A DNA stretch of 64,000 nucleotides, from positions 183,428 through 247,427 of the forward strand of contig VXBA01001116.1 in assembly GCA_013399895.1 (NCBI GenBank), given 5' to 3'. The notes under the pieces were generated by a model that was given only the letters and a program-made list of their open reading frames with translations, did not search any database and was not told the DNA's origin. Both the position numbers and the translations under genes were made by a program. Shown here in pieces: positions 44,501-56,515 of the stretch (position 1 is its first letter; each line of letters opens with the position of its first letter). The stretch comes from Serilophus lunatus. Its lineage: Eukaryota > Chordata > Aves > Passeriformes > Eurylaimidae.

Positions 44501-47420
44501 TAAAGAGCTGGAGTAGGATTTGTTCCCCTGGTCCTTTGCACAGGACAAACAAGTTTTCTTACTTGTCATTTTTGTTTGATTAATGGCTGTAGCCAGGGCC
44601 TGGGAATGTGAGTGCTCATTTCCCTCTCTGGAAGACATTTTAATGAGATTTCCAGAACCCCTTCTGCAGATTCGTGGAGGTTTGAGAAGTGCTGAGACCT
44701 GAACACTGAATCCTTTAAGTTTTCATTTTGATTAAAAGCTCCAGGTGGGAAGTTCTCATTAAGCTGTTCTACAGATCAGGCTGTTAACCTCTGGAAGAAG
44801 GTTGTGTGACAAAAAATGGCCAATTTAGACCCAACCACTGCTCCCTCCTGAGGCTGGAGGGTTGTCAGGAGCTGCCCAGGTGTTTCCAAAGCAGTGACCA
44901 GGGCTAATGCTTGACATTCCAATTGACTTGCATCTTCCTTTGCAGTTTTGTTAGAGCAATACCTTAGAATTGAAACAATGCCTTGAAAATGAGAGTTAGT
45001 TTTGTCCCATGTGATCCCTGCTCTGGGTGTTAACAGGGGAAAATGATATGTATTTATTTTGCTTTCAAGTTAGCAGAACATGAGGATCTCCTGCTTTTAT
45101 TTATGTATTCCTTTATTGTGAACTAAGATCTTATTCTAGTTTGTCAGAGGAGCTGACTGCTCAGGAAAAAAGCATTCCCCCTGTACCTTTGCTGTTACAG
45201 AGCTGTGAAGCCTGTGGTTCCTGACCTACTGCACTAAGTCCTGAGCAGCTGCAGTGGGATGGGGAGAGACGTTTTGTTTTGTGCCTTTTTTCTTTCATTT
45301 TTCCCTCCTGAGCCCTGCATAATGAATATTATTAATTAATTGCATAATTAATATTTGTTTAGGCTTCCATTCTGGCCCAGTCCTGAATGGTTGAGGAGCT
45401 GCTTGTGAGACAGACATTTTGTTCAGAGATTTTTTGGTGCCAGTTATGCATCCTGCCAATTTTTGTTTTGCATGACAGTCAACTATCCATTCACAGATGG
45501 TCTGAAAAATGATACATTTGGCTCTTTGCAATTATCACCTCCCTCCCATTTAACCTTTATTCCTATTGACATTAAAAAAAATGAATAATTTCACAAACTA
45601 CGTCCTTTAACTTAAAAAAAACCCCAGAGAAACTGAAAAGGCAAAAATTCCAGAAGCCTTTTTCTTTGTGGTAGAGCACAATGAGCATTTTAAAGGTCTA
45701 AAAGCTGACTTGGAACAGTTCTTGAAAAGACTGTGAGCATTTTGCAACAGAGCTCTGCTGTGCTCTTCATAGTGATGACAGAGCAAGTTGTGAGTATGGA
45801 TTTTGTAAAACTGAGGAAATCAAGAGCCAGGGATCGTTTGAAATGCAAAAAACCATCAGCAGGTAAGAAATGCTTGTATGCTCCCTGAAAGGCCAAGGTC
45901 TACTACAGAGTCACCCAATATAATTTTCAAGGGAGGCTGTTCAAAAAGGCTTTTCTTCTTTGTCAGTCATTCCCCACAGTCCTTTTACATAAGTCATAGA
46001 AAAAAAATTCTGCTGTCATGATTTGTCATGATACTCTGAAATCTGAAGACACAATTGGCAGCAACAGCCTTTGAAATTCGGGATCCATCCTTTCCTAGAG
46101 ATAATTCTATAAATAAAGGCACAAGATTTGGGTGGTTTTGTCTGAGATTTCACTGGAAAAACTGGACCTGGGGGTCTACACATGCATGAACACACAGGCA
46201 CTTCTTGTGTGCAAAGATGACTTAGAAGATGTATGCAGGTGTACCAAAACTTAGGGTTAGGTTTTGGTGATGGCATCAACTCCTTGTTGTCTCTCTTTGC
46301 TTCTGCTTAAAATAAAAAAGAACAGGATGTTCCTGCATCACTGCTGAATTTTTACTTAAAAAAGTGCAGATTCTTTGGTTTTTTTACTCTGAGTTAGTGA
46401 TTTTTAATAAGTTGCATAACTTGTAACTGCTAGTGCATTTTCAGTGTTTAGCAATCTTTAAAGTTTGTTTTTTTTCAAGACAGAAACTCCAATTAGTCTC
46501 CTGAGACAGTATCTCCATTAAAAACCCCAGAAATCTCAGGAGTTACAGCAGTAACCCTGTTTTTTAGGACTTGTAAATAATTTGAATATTTCTTTGCATT
46601 AAAAGGAATATTTTCATCCTTTGTAGCAGTTATGTGTCAAATATATAATCTCACAGATTACAAGAACTCTCCCAAAACCCTTAGTGCTGTGGTGAGGAGA
46701 TAAACAGTATCTTGATCTTGAAAGTATTCTTTAGCCACTTACCTTTCCCTCCCACCCATTCACCCAAAGTTGTTTTGCTGGGCTGATGTATTTTTAGACT
46801 TCTGGATTTAGTTCAAGTTCACATAATCGTGACATGACTGCTTTATCTCCATGCTGTGTTCTCTGGATTTCTCTGATTAGAAAAAGCCTTTCTAAAGCAA
46901 GGGTCACTTAAAAAAACCCCAGTTTACTAACCTTTCCCTTAAATATTTTGCAGAAATTAAACAGAGTCACCACATTTCTATCTGTGTTACACTATTGTAC
47001 ATCAGCTGGTGCATGTGAGTCCATGGGATTTACCTTGCTAAGACTATAATCCCTTGACTTCATTTGATAGTTAGATTGTATTTGTGGCAGGGGCTTTAGG
47101 CAGAAGAATCAAATACATACTTGGAATTATTTCTGACGTGGGTGGTTACAACAAGGATTTCCAGTGGCATATTTCTTGGAATAAAATTGTTTCATATGTC
47201 CCAAGGACCAGTGAAAGTGAAATGAAACGCCTGAAATGCACTGGACTCCAGATTCCTTCTGGTTTTTGGTGGTGAGTTCTGACTCTGTACGAGCTTATGA
47301 CCCCTTTGGGAGGGGTATAGTGAGCAATAAAATGTCCCACTCTTACAAACTGAGGCACCCAGAGGATTGTGGCTCCATGTTACAGCTCCTGCTCTCAAGG
47401 CTCAGGTTGCTTACACAGAA

Positions 47421-47472
47421 AACCATAGAAGGGGTTAGGTGGGGCAAGAGCTCTAAGATCATTCAACAAGAA
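47421..47472 (-). mobile_element. Possible degenerate CR1 3' end (reverse)
   Basis: ACCATAGAAGGGGTTAGGTG followed by CTCTAAGATCATTCAACAAG resembles the reverse CR1 terminus with many changes. It is weak. Confidence 0.4.
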
Positions 47473-48187
47473 CCTTCAAAAGGAAAAAGAAAATATGTGA
47501 AACACGATCATTTGCTTGAGAATGTAGGACCAATAAGGATGGGTGTCTATCAACACTCATCCGAACTTTTTTAGGTATGTCAATGAAAAAAATAAATCAG
47601 TTTTTTTAGGCTGCTTATGTATTGGGAAGGCTTTTCTGCTGCATATATTGGAAAGGCTTTTTCAGTTTTAATCTGTGGATGGAAACTGCTCTGCTCCAAG
47701 CCTGGGCTTGTATTTATTCTTTATCCAGGTCAGAAAGTAGCACTGATGTTTGCTAAGCCTAAGCTTTCAGGATTCAAGCCAGGCTGAATCGTGAAACTGT
47801 CCTACAACTCTCAAGAGTATTTATCACTTTGATTATTTGTCATCTGTCTGTGAGCCTGAATGTTCTCCTTCCACCTGCTGGGAGCTCCCCAAAGTGGGGA
47901 GTGCAGTTCTCTCCCACATAAGGTGCCATCAGAGCTTCAGTGGCACAGTTCCATGGCAGTTCATGGAAGCTGACACATCAAATCTGCTCCTGAAAGTAAG
48001 TTCTTTGCTAAGAAAGACACTGGGAACTTGCTGAGGTCACTCTTCATGGCTTCAAGCAACTTAGCCATAATTCTTGTGAACAGGTTTCTTTTTGTTCAGC
48101 TAAACCCATAAAAATGGGTGTCTCATCAAAGAGTTGGACCAGCTAATTACTGTGGTCAGGAATCCTGTGCTGCTGTATTAGTCTTGG

Positions 48188-48272
48188 ACTCATGGTGTGG
48201 TTTGGGTTGGAAAGGACCTTAAAGACTGTCCTGTTCTACCCCCTGCCATGGGCAGGGACACCTTCCAATAGA
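48188..48272 (-). mobile_element. CR1 LINE 3' end (reverse)
   Basis: GGTTTGGGTTGGAAAGGACC, then TTAAAGACTGTCCTGTTC and TGCCATGGGCAGGGACACC: a reverse CR1 terminus. Confidence 0.88.
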
Positions 48273-49302
48273 TGCAGAAATATGAAATGCAAAGAATGCA
48301 GTGGCTGCAACTAGAGAGAGAATCTTTAACACTTAAATGGGACAGAAAAGCAAATGCACATGTTTATTGTCTTTACACATTGCAGAATTTAACATCACAC
48401 GAATGCTACTCTTGGGTGAGGTGGATTTTGAAGGTGAAATAATGTAAATTGCTGACAGAGTTATGTTTGTCCAGTGGAACAAGAAAAAGCAGGGCAGGAT
48501 TTTGCTATAGGGACTTGTTAGTAACTTCTGAGGAGGGTCTGTTCTCTGTCTCACACTGACATGTGATGAGATGTTTGGATGCTGTCCTGAGTGCAGCAGT
48601 TCCAAGGGTGGAATCCCTGACACATCCCACCTGCAGGCACTGATTTCCTGGGGATTTTTGCTTATGAATGCAATAGATAAAGACATCTACCACTGAAAGG
48701 AGCTCAGGCCTCATGTGCCAGGTGTTGTCATAACTGTCTCTGGTTCTGTCAGCAGGTGTTGAGATTCATGCCCATTCAGCAGCTAGTTTTTTAAATTTTG
48801 GTCATAGCTATAAAACTATGAGCTTTTTATTAAAGTGCACATAAGAAAACATATGAAGGTGAAACTGGATTTTGCATAACATTAATCTGAAGACAGGTAC
48901 ATGAAGAGAGTGAGTAAGTGGTACTGAAAGAAGTAATTCAGTGAAACTAGGAATGCTGGCAGGTTAATGTGGTGTTTGACAGCCTGTGGTGAAAGTCCTG
49001 CACCACCATTATGTGCAGATACTATTTGTGGAAGCAGAACATACTAATCTCAACAGATAACAGAGAAAAAACATTACTTGAAAGCAGCACTCACTGAAGC
49101 AGCTGCCCACTAAGATGATTAATGATTAGAGTCACTGCTGATGTTTCTAATGTGGAAAGATTGCTTCCTTCAGGAGAGGAATATTCAGTGTGGAGTGTTT
49201 CAGGTTATTCCACCTTGGGGCCTGGATGTGGGCAGCTGAATCCAGGACCCTAATTAAATTAATGGGTTATTGTCAATGTGCACTTTCAGATTTATAAAAT
49301 GT

Positions 49303-49540
49303 AGTGGAGGGAGCTGGGGGGGCTCAGCCTGGAGCAAAGGAGGCTCAGGGGCCCCTGGAATTCTAATGGAACAGCTGCCCAGGGCAGTGGTGGAGTCCCC
49401 ATCCCTGGAGAGACTTAACAGCTGTGTGGATGTGGCAGCTGGGGACATGGGTCAGTGGTGGCCCTGGCAGTGCTGGGGGAATGGCTGGACCTGCAGGTCT
49501 TGCTGGTCTTTCCCGACCTAAGTGATTCTGTGACTCTACC
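49303..49540 (+). mobile_element. CR1 LINE 3' end
   Basis: CTCAGCCTGGAGCAAAGGAG, then GCCCAGGGCAGTGGTGGAGT, CCATCCCTGGAGAGACTTAA and a terminal AGTGATTCTGTGACTCT. This is one of the longest CR1 pieces in the window, 5'-truncated. Confidence 0.88.
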
Positions 49541-52500
49541 ATTCTGCTCTGCAGTCTTTCAGACCACGTACATACACAGCCTGTGTTCCTAAGAGTGCCT
49601 CCAAGTCCAAGTCATGGGCAAGGATGCTATTATGCCAGGGATTTAAAACTGTTCAAAACTGTTCCTAGCTCCAGAACAGGTGGGCAAAGAATGTATGGAG
49701 TAACAAAGAAGATGCAGCAGTGCTAAAAGGTTAATGGAGCCTGTTTGTGAGATCCCTTAGAGGTGTGATGGAACCCTTATTTCCTTCCAAATCAGCACCT
49801 GACCTTGGCTCACAGTTCCAGTCTGTGGCTCACCACCCTTGGGACACGTTTTGCAGTGTAGGCAGCAGGTGGGTTATCCCTGAATGGTGACATGAACCTG
49901 CAGAACCAGGTCAGGATGTGTTCTGGGTTCTTGAAATGTGCACCAACGAGTGGTGTGTGCCCATGGAATCAGTGGAAGAAGGGTTGTGGGTTTTGTTTGC
50001 AGGGGGTTTAGTGGTTGATGGGGTGGGCAGACACAGAGAGGAGGGAGGAGCAGCAGTAAACTGGTGCATGGGGAGGAATTTGTAGTGTGAAAGTCCCAGG
50101 AACACCAATGGCACCACCAGACTCCACCAGTGCTGCTTGGAGAACATCTGCAGTGGCCTCACCAGATCTTGCTGTGTGGTCACCCCTTTTGCAGTTTCTG
50201 CCCCAAAATCCACGTGGCATTGAAAGTTACAAGGACCAGAAACAGTGCTAGCCATGGACTTCGTTTTGCATTTTTCTGCTTCTACATTAATGCAGCTGTG
50301 GAAATAAGTTGTATTAAGAGTTTTGTTTAGACCTTTCCTATCAAGGTTTGAACACCAAAAAGTAGCTCTTGTTAGTGATCTTGCTTGTTTGCACATGATA
50401 TTTTTCTCTGAGTTTTGTGAATCCCTGAAATGAACACCACTCTGTTGTGCAGTTTCAGTGTCCTTGACTGCCTTTTCTCTTACATGTTTTCAACATTAAT
50501 GAATGAATGAAATTAATGAAAAGATCTATTCAGTGACTAGAGATTTCTTCTGCTTTCAGCATTAATATGGACTAGCTTTTCTTAATAATATGACATAATT
50601 TCATACAATCAGGGATGAAACAATACTATAAATGTTGGGGGTTTAGCTGTTGCTGTACTGACCAGAGGGGAGCTGCCACATTAGTTCTGAATAATTTGCT
50701 GATAGGTATCTGTGCATAACTTTAGACTTACTTACTCTTCTGACCTAGAGGTGAATAGATGAAAATGGTGACTCTTGTCTATAATTTTAATTAAAAAAAT
50801 CCAGTTGTCTCAGGGAAGTTCAAGGACTGCCTTTGTTATTGTCCAGCATAGTTGGCTCTGGCTTCAAACCAAACTTTCTCTGAGTGATGCCAGAGCTGCT
50901 GAACCATGAGCCCACTTGGGGTGTGCTGTCACTAAAAACAAGTCCTGAAGTAAATCCTTGATGCAAAGCCAGGCATCAAACTGGGGGGATGCCAAGTCAG
51001 AGAACAGTGGCTTTTCCAATCTGTTCCATTGCAACAAGAAAATGTTATAAAAATTATTTCCTTCAAAATGATGTGTATATTTAAGTCTTGGACAGTGAGT
51101 GTTGCTTAAGGATTTTTGGATTCTTTTTTGTTTCTATAAAGAACAGTACATCATAAATGCATTGTGAAAAAAGAAGTTAAATTCACAAGTGCATCTGTGC
51201 TCACCCAAGTTCTCTTCTTACACCAGTGGAGATCTCTGTTTGAGGAATCAACATTAACTGCTGAAAACACAGATCTGAGTGAATGTGTATCTCATTCTCT
51301 GCAACAAGCTAATTACTTCTTAAAAATTGATGAAATTCTGAGGACCATAAAAATTTGCAGAAGTGATCTCTGGAGGCTTCAATTTTTTTCCTTTTTGAAA
51401 CTAACTGGAAACTGTCCCTGTAGGCTTCTCTCTCTCTCCTTCCAGCTCACTAAAACTTCTTTTCCTTAATGTTACCTAGATAAAGGCTTTGCTGCTTTAA
51501 TATATAATTTTCACGGTGACTTTTATAGCTGCAATTAAGTGGCTAATTGAACAGTTTATAATGTGCATTCATAATTGCTCCTGCAACAGGTTAACTGTGA
51601 AAGCCATAGAAAATTAACACCCAAAATGTTTCCAATGTTACCTTTTACTGAGAAAAGCCTCAGAGATTTTCTTTGTTTTTCTCTTTGTGGGCAATGAAAC
51701 TCCTGAAAATGCTGCAATATGAAACTTTCTTTGGTACTGACTCTTAGATGCCATCTACAGTGTAATATGCCACAGTTTAAAAAATGCCTGTGAAACCTAA
51801 ATGGAGAGATTTGGAGATTGGAGCCTACTCTGCAGTAAAAGATGTGGGACTGCAGTTAAACATTTCCCCTCTTGCTTTTCTTGCCAAAAATGCAGAGCAG
51901 CAATTTGGATTTTCTGGACTGCCTCTAATAAAAATAGAGCAAAACTAATACTAGCCCCTAGAATACCTCCAATGGGTTTATCACAGAATAAATAGAAGCT
52001 TAATCTGCTTTTGCTATTTATATTAATACATGGGCTTTCAAAAAGCTTTTATGCCAAAAAACAGTGAAGTACTGGTCATATGGAAGGTGCTTCCAGCTGT
52101 TCCCTGGACTCTGCACTGAGTGAAGTGGAGACCAGCACAGTGCAAGATACACTCCAACAGAAACTTAAATTTAAACTTCTCAAATATATCTTCAATGTGA
52201 CCAATTTTCAAAAGAAATTCAAGTGGTTAATGTAACTATTTTATTACTATTAGAATAATAATGTAATAATAATTTGGTCACACAGGTTTTATTTATGATA
52301 AAGATACAGCAGAATGAAAAAAGAAAGAAGCACTAATGTGAATGTAGGGAGAATGTTTCCTGTTTGTTTATAAAATTATTCTTTTGTAGGTAAATATTGC
52401 TGACAAAAAGGAAAAAGTTTCCTTCAAAAAATGTGTGGGGAAATGCTGCAGTTGGCAAATCTTTGTTTTCAGGTTGTAAATGTGTTTTCTGTATATCTTC

Positions 52501-52768
52501 CTGCTTTCTTCTCATCCCAGTGGCAAAAAAACCCCAAATAACTTATTTGAACAGTGCTCATTAGTAGAGCCTGTACAACACTGCTCTTATGAGGGAAGAT
52601 TTATTGTGTCGACCTTTTCCTCCCCTCTGTTTAAACTCCTCTCCTCCCCTCGTTCTTTACCAGTTCTGAATTTTTACCTGTTTCCCTTTTCTAAATCATA
52701 CTCACTTTCTGTAACCTGCCTGATTGGGTCTGGTCCTGTTTCTTACTGTGAATTTCTTCCGTACTGAA

Positions 52769-52804
52769 AGAAAAAAAAAATTATTCTGATTTTTTTTTTT
52801 TTTT
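52769..52804. repeat. A-run and T-run pair
   Basis: A10 at 52771-52780, ten bases of TTATTCTGAT, then T14 or more to 52804. The transcript could fold these runs on each other. No element body was identified. Confidence 0.75.
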
Positions 52805-53134
52805 GAGGATTCACTTTATTTCTTTATAAATTTTATTTCATTTCTTCCATGCCGAAGGGAGACCGTGACATTTCATGTCAAAAGCAGGTCTTCTTCCCCT
52901 TTCTCAAAGTGAATGGCGACCCAAGGAGGTGTCTGTATTACGTGTACCACGATGGCCAAGGCGGTGCTCTACCTCCCCTGCAGAATCTCACCAGTCTAAA
53001 CGCTCACATTTCACAGCCTGCGAGGCCTCTTCCCTTGGGTCCCACACAGACACCCTCTAAGCCTTGAGCTGCCCCCAAGCTGCTCACATCCTGGTGGAGA
53101 TGTTGACTGGAAGGTGTGTTTTCTGCCTGCACAG

Positions 53135-53241
53135 GGTTCAACAACTCGGAGCGCACGTGCGACAAGGAGTTCATCATCCGCAGGGCCGCCACCAACCGCG
53201 TCCTCAACGTCCTGCGCCACTGGGTCTCCAAGCACTCCCAG
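53135..53241 (+). CDS. RASGRF2: RASGRF2 window exon 17: REM second half, first part
   Basis: 2 + 105 nt: FNNSERTCDKEFIIRRAATN, then RVLNVLRHWVSKHSQ. RVLNVLRHWV is the conserved C-terminal block of the REM module (compare the RVxNVxRxWVE block in SOS), showing that REM resumes after the linker of w14-w16. The acceptor is CTGCCTGCACAG and the donor is TCCCAG|GTACCC. It ends in phase 0. The exon is very rich in GC and CpG and lies in a CpG-dense patch. Confidence 0.98.
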
Positions 53242-53415
53242 GTACCCCCCAGGGCGGGTCAGCTGGCCACCCCGTCCCCCCAGACGGGCTGCTTCCACCG
53301 CCTCACTGTGCTGGCAGCGGCGGTGGGTTGCGGTGGAAGAGTCGCCAACTCCTCGCGCTGGTTTCCTCGACAGGCGCGACGTGGCCGTGGGTCCGGTCTG
53401 GGGGTCGCACAGTTA
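53140..53415. other. CpG-rich patch over w17 and its donor-side intron
   Basis: By eye there are roughly 25-30 CpG dinucleotides in under 300 bp, counting the exon (GAGCGCACGTGCGAC, ACCGCGTCC) and the intron (GCAGCGGCGG, CTCGCGCTGG, GGCGCGACGTGG). The surrounding introns are nearly CpG-free. It may reflect a GC-biased exon neighbourhood or an intragenic CpG island. Confidence 0.7.
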
Positions 53416-53563
53416 GGGCTGCAAGGGGAGGGAAGGGGAGGAATGGGGGTGGTTGGTGGAATTTCGTAGGCAGAAGTGGTCCTGTAAGCTGCCAAGTGAG
53501 AAGAATGTTGGAAGAACTTGGCGTCCATTTGGAAGATGCCAGGAAAAGTTACTGAGCGAAATA

Positions 53564-53683
53564 GAGGCGGGAGGGACGGAAGGAAACAGAGGAGGGAGGG
53601 AGAGAAAGAGGGGTGGAGAAAGGGGAATGAGGGAAGTGAGAGAAGGAAGGGAGGAAGGGAGGAGGGAGGGAAGGAAGAAAGGG
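53564..53683. repeat. Polypurine (GGGA/GGAA)n tract
   Basis: About 120 bases of almost only A and G (GGGAGGGA, GGAAGGAA, GAGAGAAAGAGG), interrupted by only a few pyrimidines. Mirror-like sub-stretches such as GGAAGGGAGGAAGGGAGG could allow triplex DNA. Confidence 0.9.
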
Positions 53684-54993
53684 CTTAGTTTTCATAGAGG
53701 TTTAAATTTGCTAGAGAACACAGTCAGTAAGAGATGTGCAAGTGAGAGACTTGGTTGTGTTTGAAAAGCTGAACAGCCCAGAAGAGATTAATAAAACCTC
53801 TCTTGGTGTCATGGGAGAGATTAAACATTTTGAGTTACTGGAAACAGCCCATGTACACCAAGTTTTCTTTGACTACCTGTTTTATGACAAGCAGAATCAA
53901 GCAGACCTTGAGCTGTAGCAGGAGTGCCAGCAGTCTGTTTTCACAGTTCTGTGTTACTGTACTGTGCTTGCCATGCTCCTGCCACAGCTCACATTGAATA
54001 ACTGCTGTGAGATGAGTTGACCCTGTGCTAATTGGAAGATGGTTCCTCTGTGTGAGTGTGGAAATGGTAGGAGTCATCATATTTTTATCTACATTAAGCA
54101 ATATCTACAGCTAGTTTCACTGAATGTTCACATTTCAGAGCTAATCCTGACTGAGTTGTGATGCTCAATCATAAATACAGGGTAACTGTGAAGACTGCAA
54201 GCATACTCTGCACTGGAGTAATTTACCAAAAATACACTTCCTCTCCCCAAAAATACAAGTGTTCTCTGTCTCCATTTCAAAAGTACCCATGATACACAAA
54301 AGGAAAACATTCTCCTGAACACTTCTGCACCTTTTGCACAATGTTTACAATGAGTATCCTTTTACAAATATGAAGAGGACAAAGATAATGAGTAATAGTT
54401 CAACGCTGTCCATTTTCAAAGTGGAAGCTATTACCTGGACTGCCCACCCTCCCACTGCCTTTCATTTTTCACATGGCAAGGGTGTCAGAGTTCAGATCTT
54501 TATCTCTCTTAGTCCATTATTCCACCATTGCAAATATTTCCAGAAGCAAGTGGCACAGAAAATAAGAAATGCTACAGCAACAGAGCATGTATGGGCTTCC
54601 TGTGGTGTTCACTTTTGAGACTTGTGAGAGAAAGAGGACAGCAGACCTCAGCAAACCAGAAAAGACTGACTAGTTCCTGCCAAAAGAATATGGGACAGGG
54701 CTGCTTTACAGGAGACAAGTGAAGAATTGCTGTCTGGCCAAACAGTGTGAAATGCTGGCAGTAAAGATGAATAGTCCTCTGAGAGCAGCAGCTCTGATCT
54801 TATTTTACAGTAACAACCCAAACTGCAAAGCAGAGAACCCTGAGCCACCAGTGTCTGGTGACAAGATGCTTACTCAACTTCCAAAACGACAGAGCAAATG
54901 ATAAGCATTATGATAAGCATTGAAACTCCTTAAGAACAGACCTGCCAAAAGCTTTCATGCATTTTAATGTGTTTGCATCGTTCTCTGGCCACT

Positions 54994-55088
54994 CAGCAAC
55001 CTGGTCTGGTGGAAGGGGGGCTGGAAAAAGATGAGCTTTAAGGTCCCTTCCAACCCAAACCATCCTACAAGTCTATGATTCTATGATT
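54994..55088 (+). mobile_element. CR1 LINE 3' end
   Basis: AGCAACCTGGTCTGGTGGAAG, then GATGAGCTTTAAGGTCCC, TTCCAACCCAAACCATCC and two ATGATTCTATGATT-type terminal octamers: an intact CR1 3' terminus, so the insertion is relatively well preserved. Confidence 0.93.
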
Positions 55089-56468
55089 ACTGCATTTGAG
55101 ACATTCCTTCATATTCATGAGCAGCCAAAGGCAGGTTTTATTCTCAAAAAAAGAGCAGATTATATTCTTAAAAATAAAGATTGGGAAAATAATTGAAAAT
55201 AACTAGATATTTGCAAAGATAAACGTGTTATTTTGGTAGTTTTGCCTCCACTTGACTATGAATTTGCATTTGGTGCAAAAACTCCCAGCACCAAACATGC
55301 AGTTTCTTTCTTTCCAGCAGCAGACTGTTCTCCTTGTGATGTCCTTAAATCCTGGTGGTCATCACTGACTTGCACCACTACAAGAGCTGATCCACACCAC
55401 ACATCTTTCCTGCTAAAATTCCATTTCCTTATCACTAGATGCAAGAAGAAGCAAAGACAACAGGCAGGAAAAACAGGGCTTTCCTTATTTCTCCTTTTTG
55501 GGTGTGAGATGCTGCCACAGACCTGCTTAGTGCTGCAGCTTGTGAAGAATTGTGCAGCACAACTGACTCTGTCTTGGTGCTCTCTGAGTCACCACTGCCA
55601 AGCCTGCCTGAATTATTGTCCTGATCTACTGGGCTCTGGTGCAATGTAAAGAGACTCACACACAATCCCCTGCTCAAGGGCTCTTACACATCTCATCCCA
55701 CTTCATTATTCCCTGCCCTCCATCCCTCTGGAGCCCTTGGCTTGCTTCAGCTGCTGCTCTCAAGTGTGTAATAACATGGGTCAGGGTTAGTGCATGAACC
55801 CAGGGACGGAGGAATTATCCAAACAAATGGTTCAGAGCCTTGAATTTACTTACTTTACTCTAGAAAATCCTTGGCCAGGGTTTGAAAGCTCTTTGATAAG
55901 CTATGGACTCAATTACCTTCCTACACCATCTTGCAACTGTGTGAAAACCACAGCTGTGGGTGGTTTAGCTTTGTTTTTGTTTAAATTTATCTGGGCATGG
56001 ACAGCTTTTGATACATAAGATTGTCTGTGGCCAGAAAACAGAGTCATTAAAGTTAACACATCAGCCCATTCAGTGAGGCTGGGCTTTCATGCACTGGATT
56101 TGTTTTCTTGAAATCAGGCTGAGCAACCTTCAGGAAAAGGGTTCATTATTTTTACAACTTGGGGAGAAGTAGAAGCCTCATTTAAATTTAAAGCAAAGGT
56201 GCAGTTGTTTTGCCAGATCTGCAGCCCTTTCTGGAGGCCAGAAGGAACTAATTGATGTCCCCAAGAGCTCCCAAGGCACAGATAAAAATTCGGGAAAAAA
56301 ACATGCTCAGATGCCATGACACATAATTTTTGTGTTTACCACCCTGAGCAAGAGTAATCAAACCTCTGTTGCTCATCAGCCAAAGCCAGCCCATCATGAA
56401 AGGTGGCTGTAGGTACCCCAGATTGTTCTGTTTACATTTTTGTTCTTTTCATTCCATATCCCTCCTCT

Positions 56469-56515
56469 TTTTTTTTTTTTCTGGGTTTTTTTGGTTGCTT
56501 TTTTTGCTTGTTTTT
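56469..56515. repeat. T-rich low-complexity tract
   Basis: T12 and T7 runs separated by CTGGG, GGTTGC and GCTTG. Chance hydrophobic ORFs (Phe-rich) arise here and are not genes. Confidence 0.75.

Larger units (their letters stand above)
37281..53134 (+). other. RASGRF2: RASGRF2 largest intron (15.85 kb)
   Basis: Between w16 and w17. It holds CR1 fragments (37368-37462, 47421-47472, 48188-48272, 49303-49540), a TCC microsatellite with one unresolved base (41507-41574), T tracts (39313-39328, 52790-52804) and AT-rich unique-looking sequence. I searched by eye for extra exons between w16 and w17 and found none that continue the protein. Open frames at 40551-41024, 43308-44001, 47236-47574 and 49911-50396 have no recognisable domain. 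The intron ends GTTTTCTGCCTGCACAG. Confidence 0.85.

Noticed and set aside
47084..47574. Two adjacent ORFs suggesting a possible retrocopy or extra exon
   Set aside because: No recognisable protein family, no fitting splice sites with w16 or w17, and part of the region resembles a decayed CR1 end.
53116..53469. An alternative first exon overlapping w17
   Set aside because: The frame is open but the apparent start at 53116 is GTG, and the acceptor AG at 53133-53134 explains the exon boundary; kept only as a question in the CpG patch finding.
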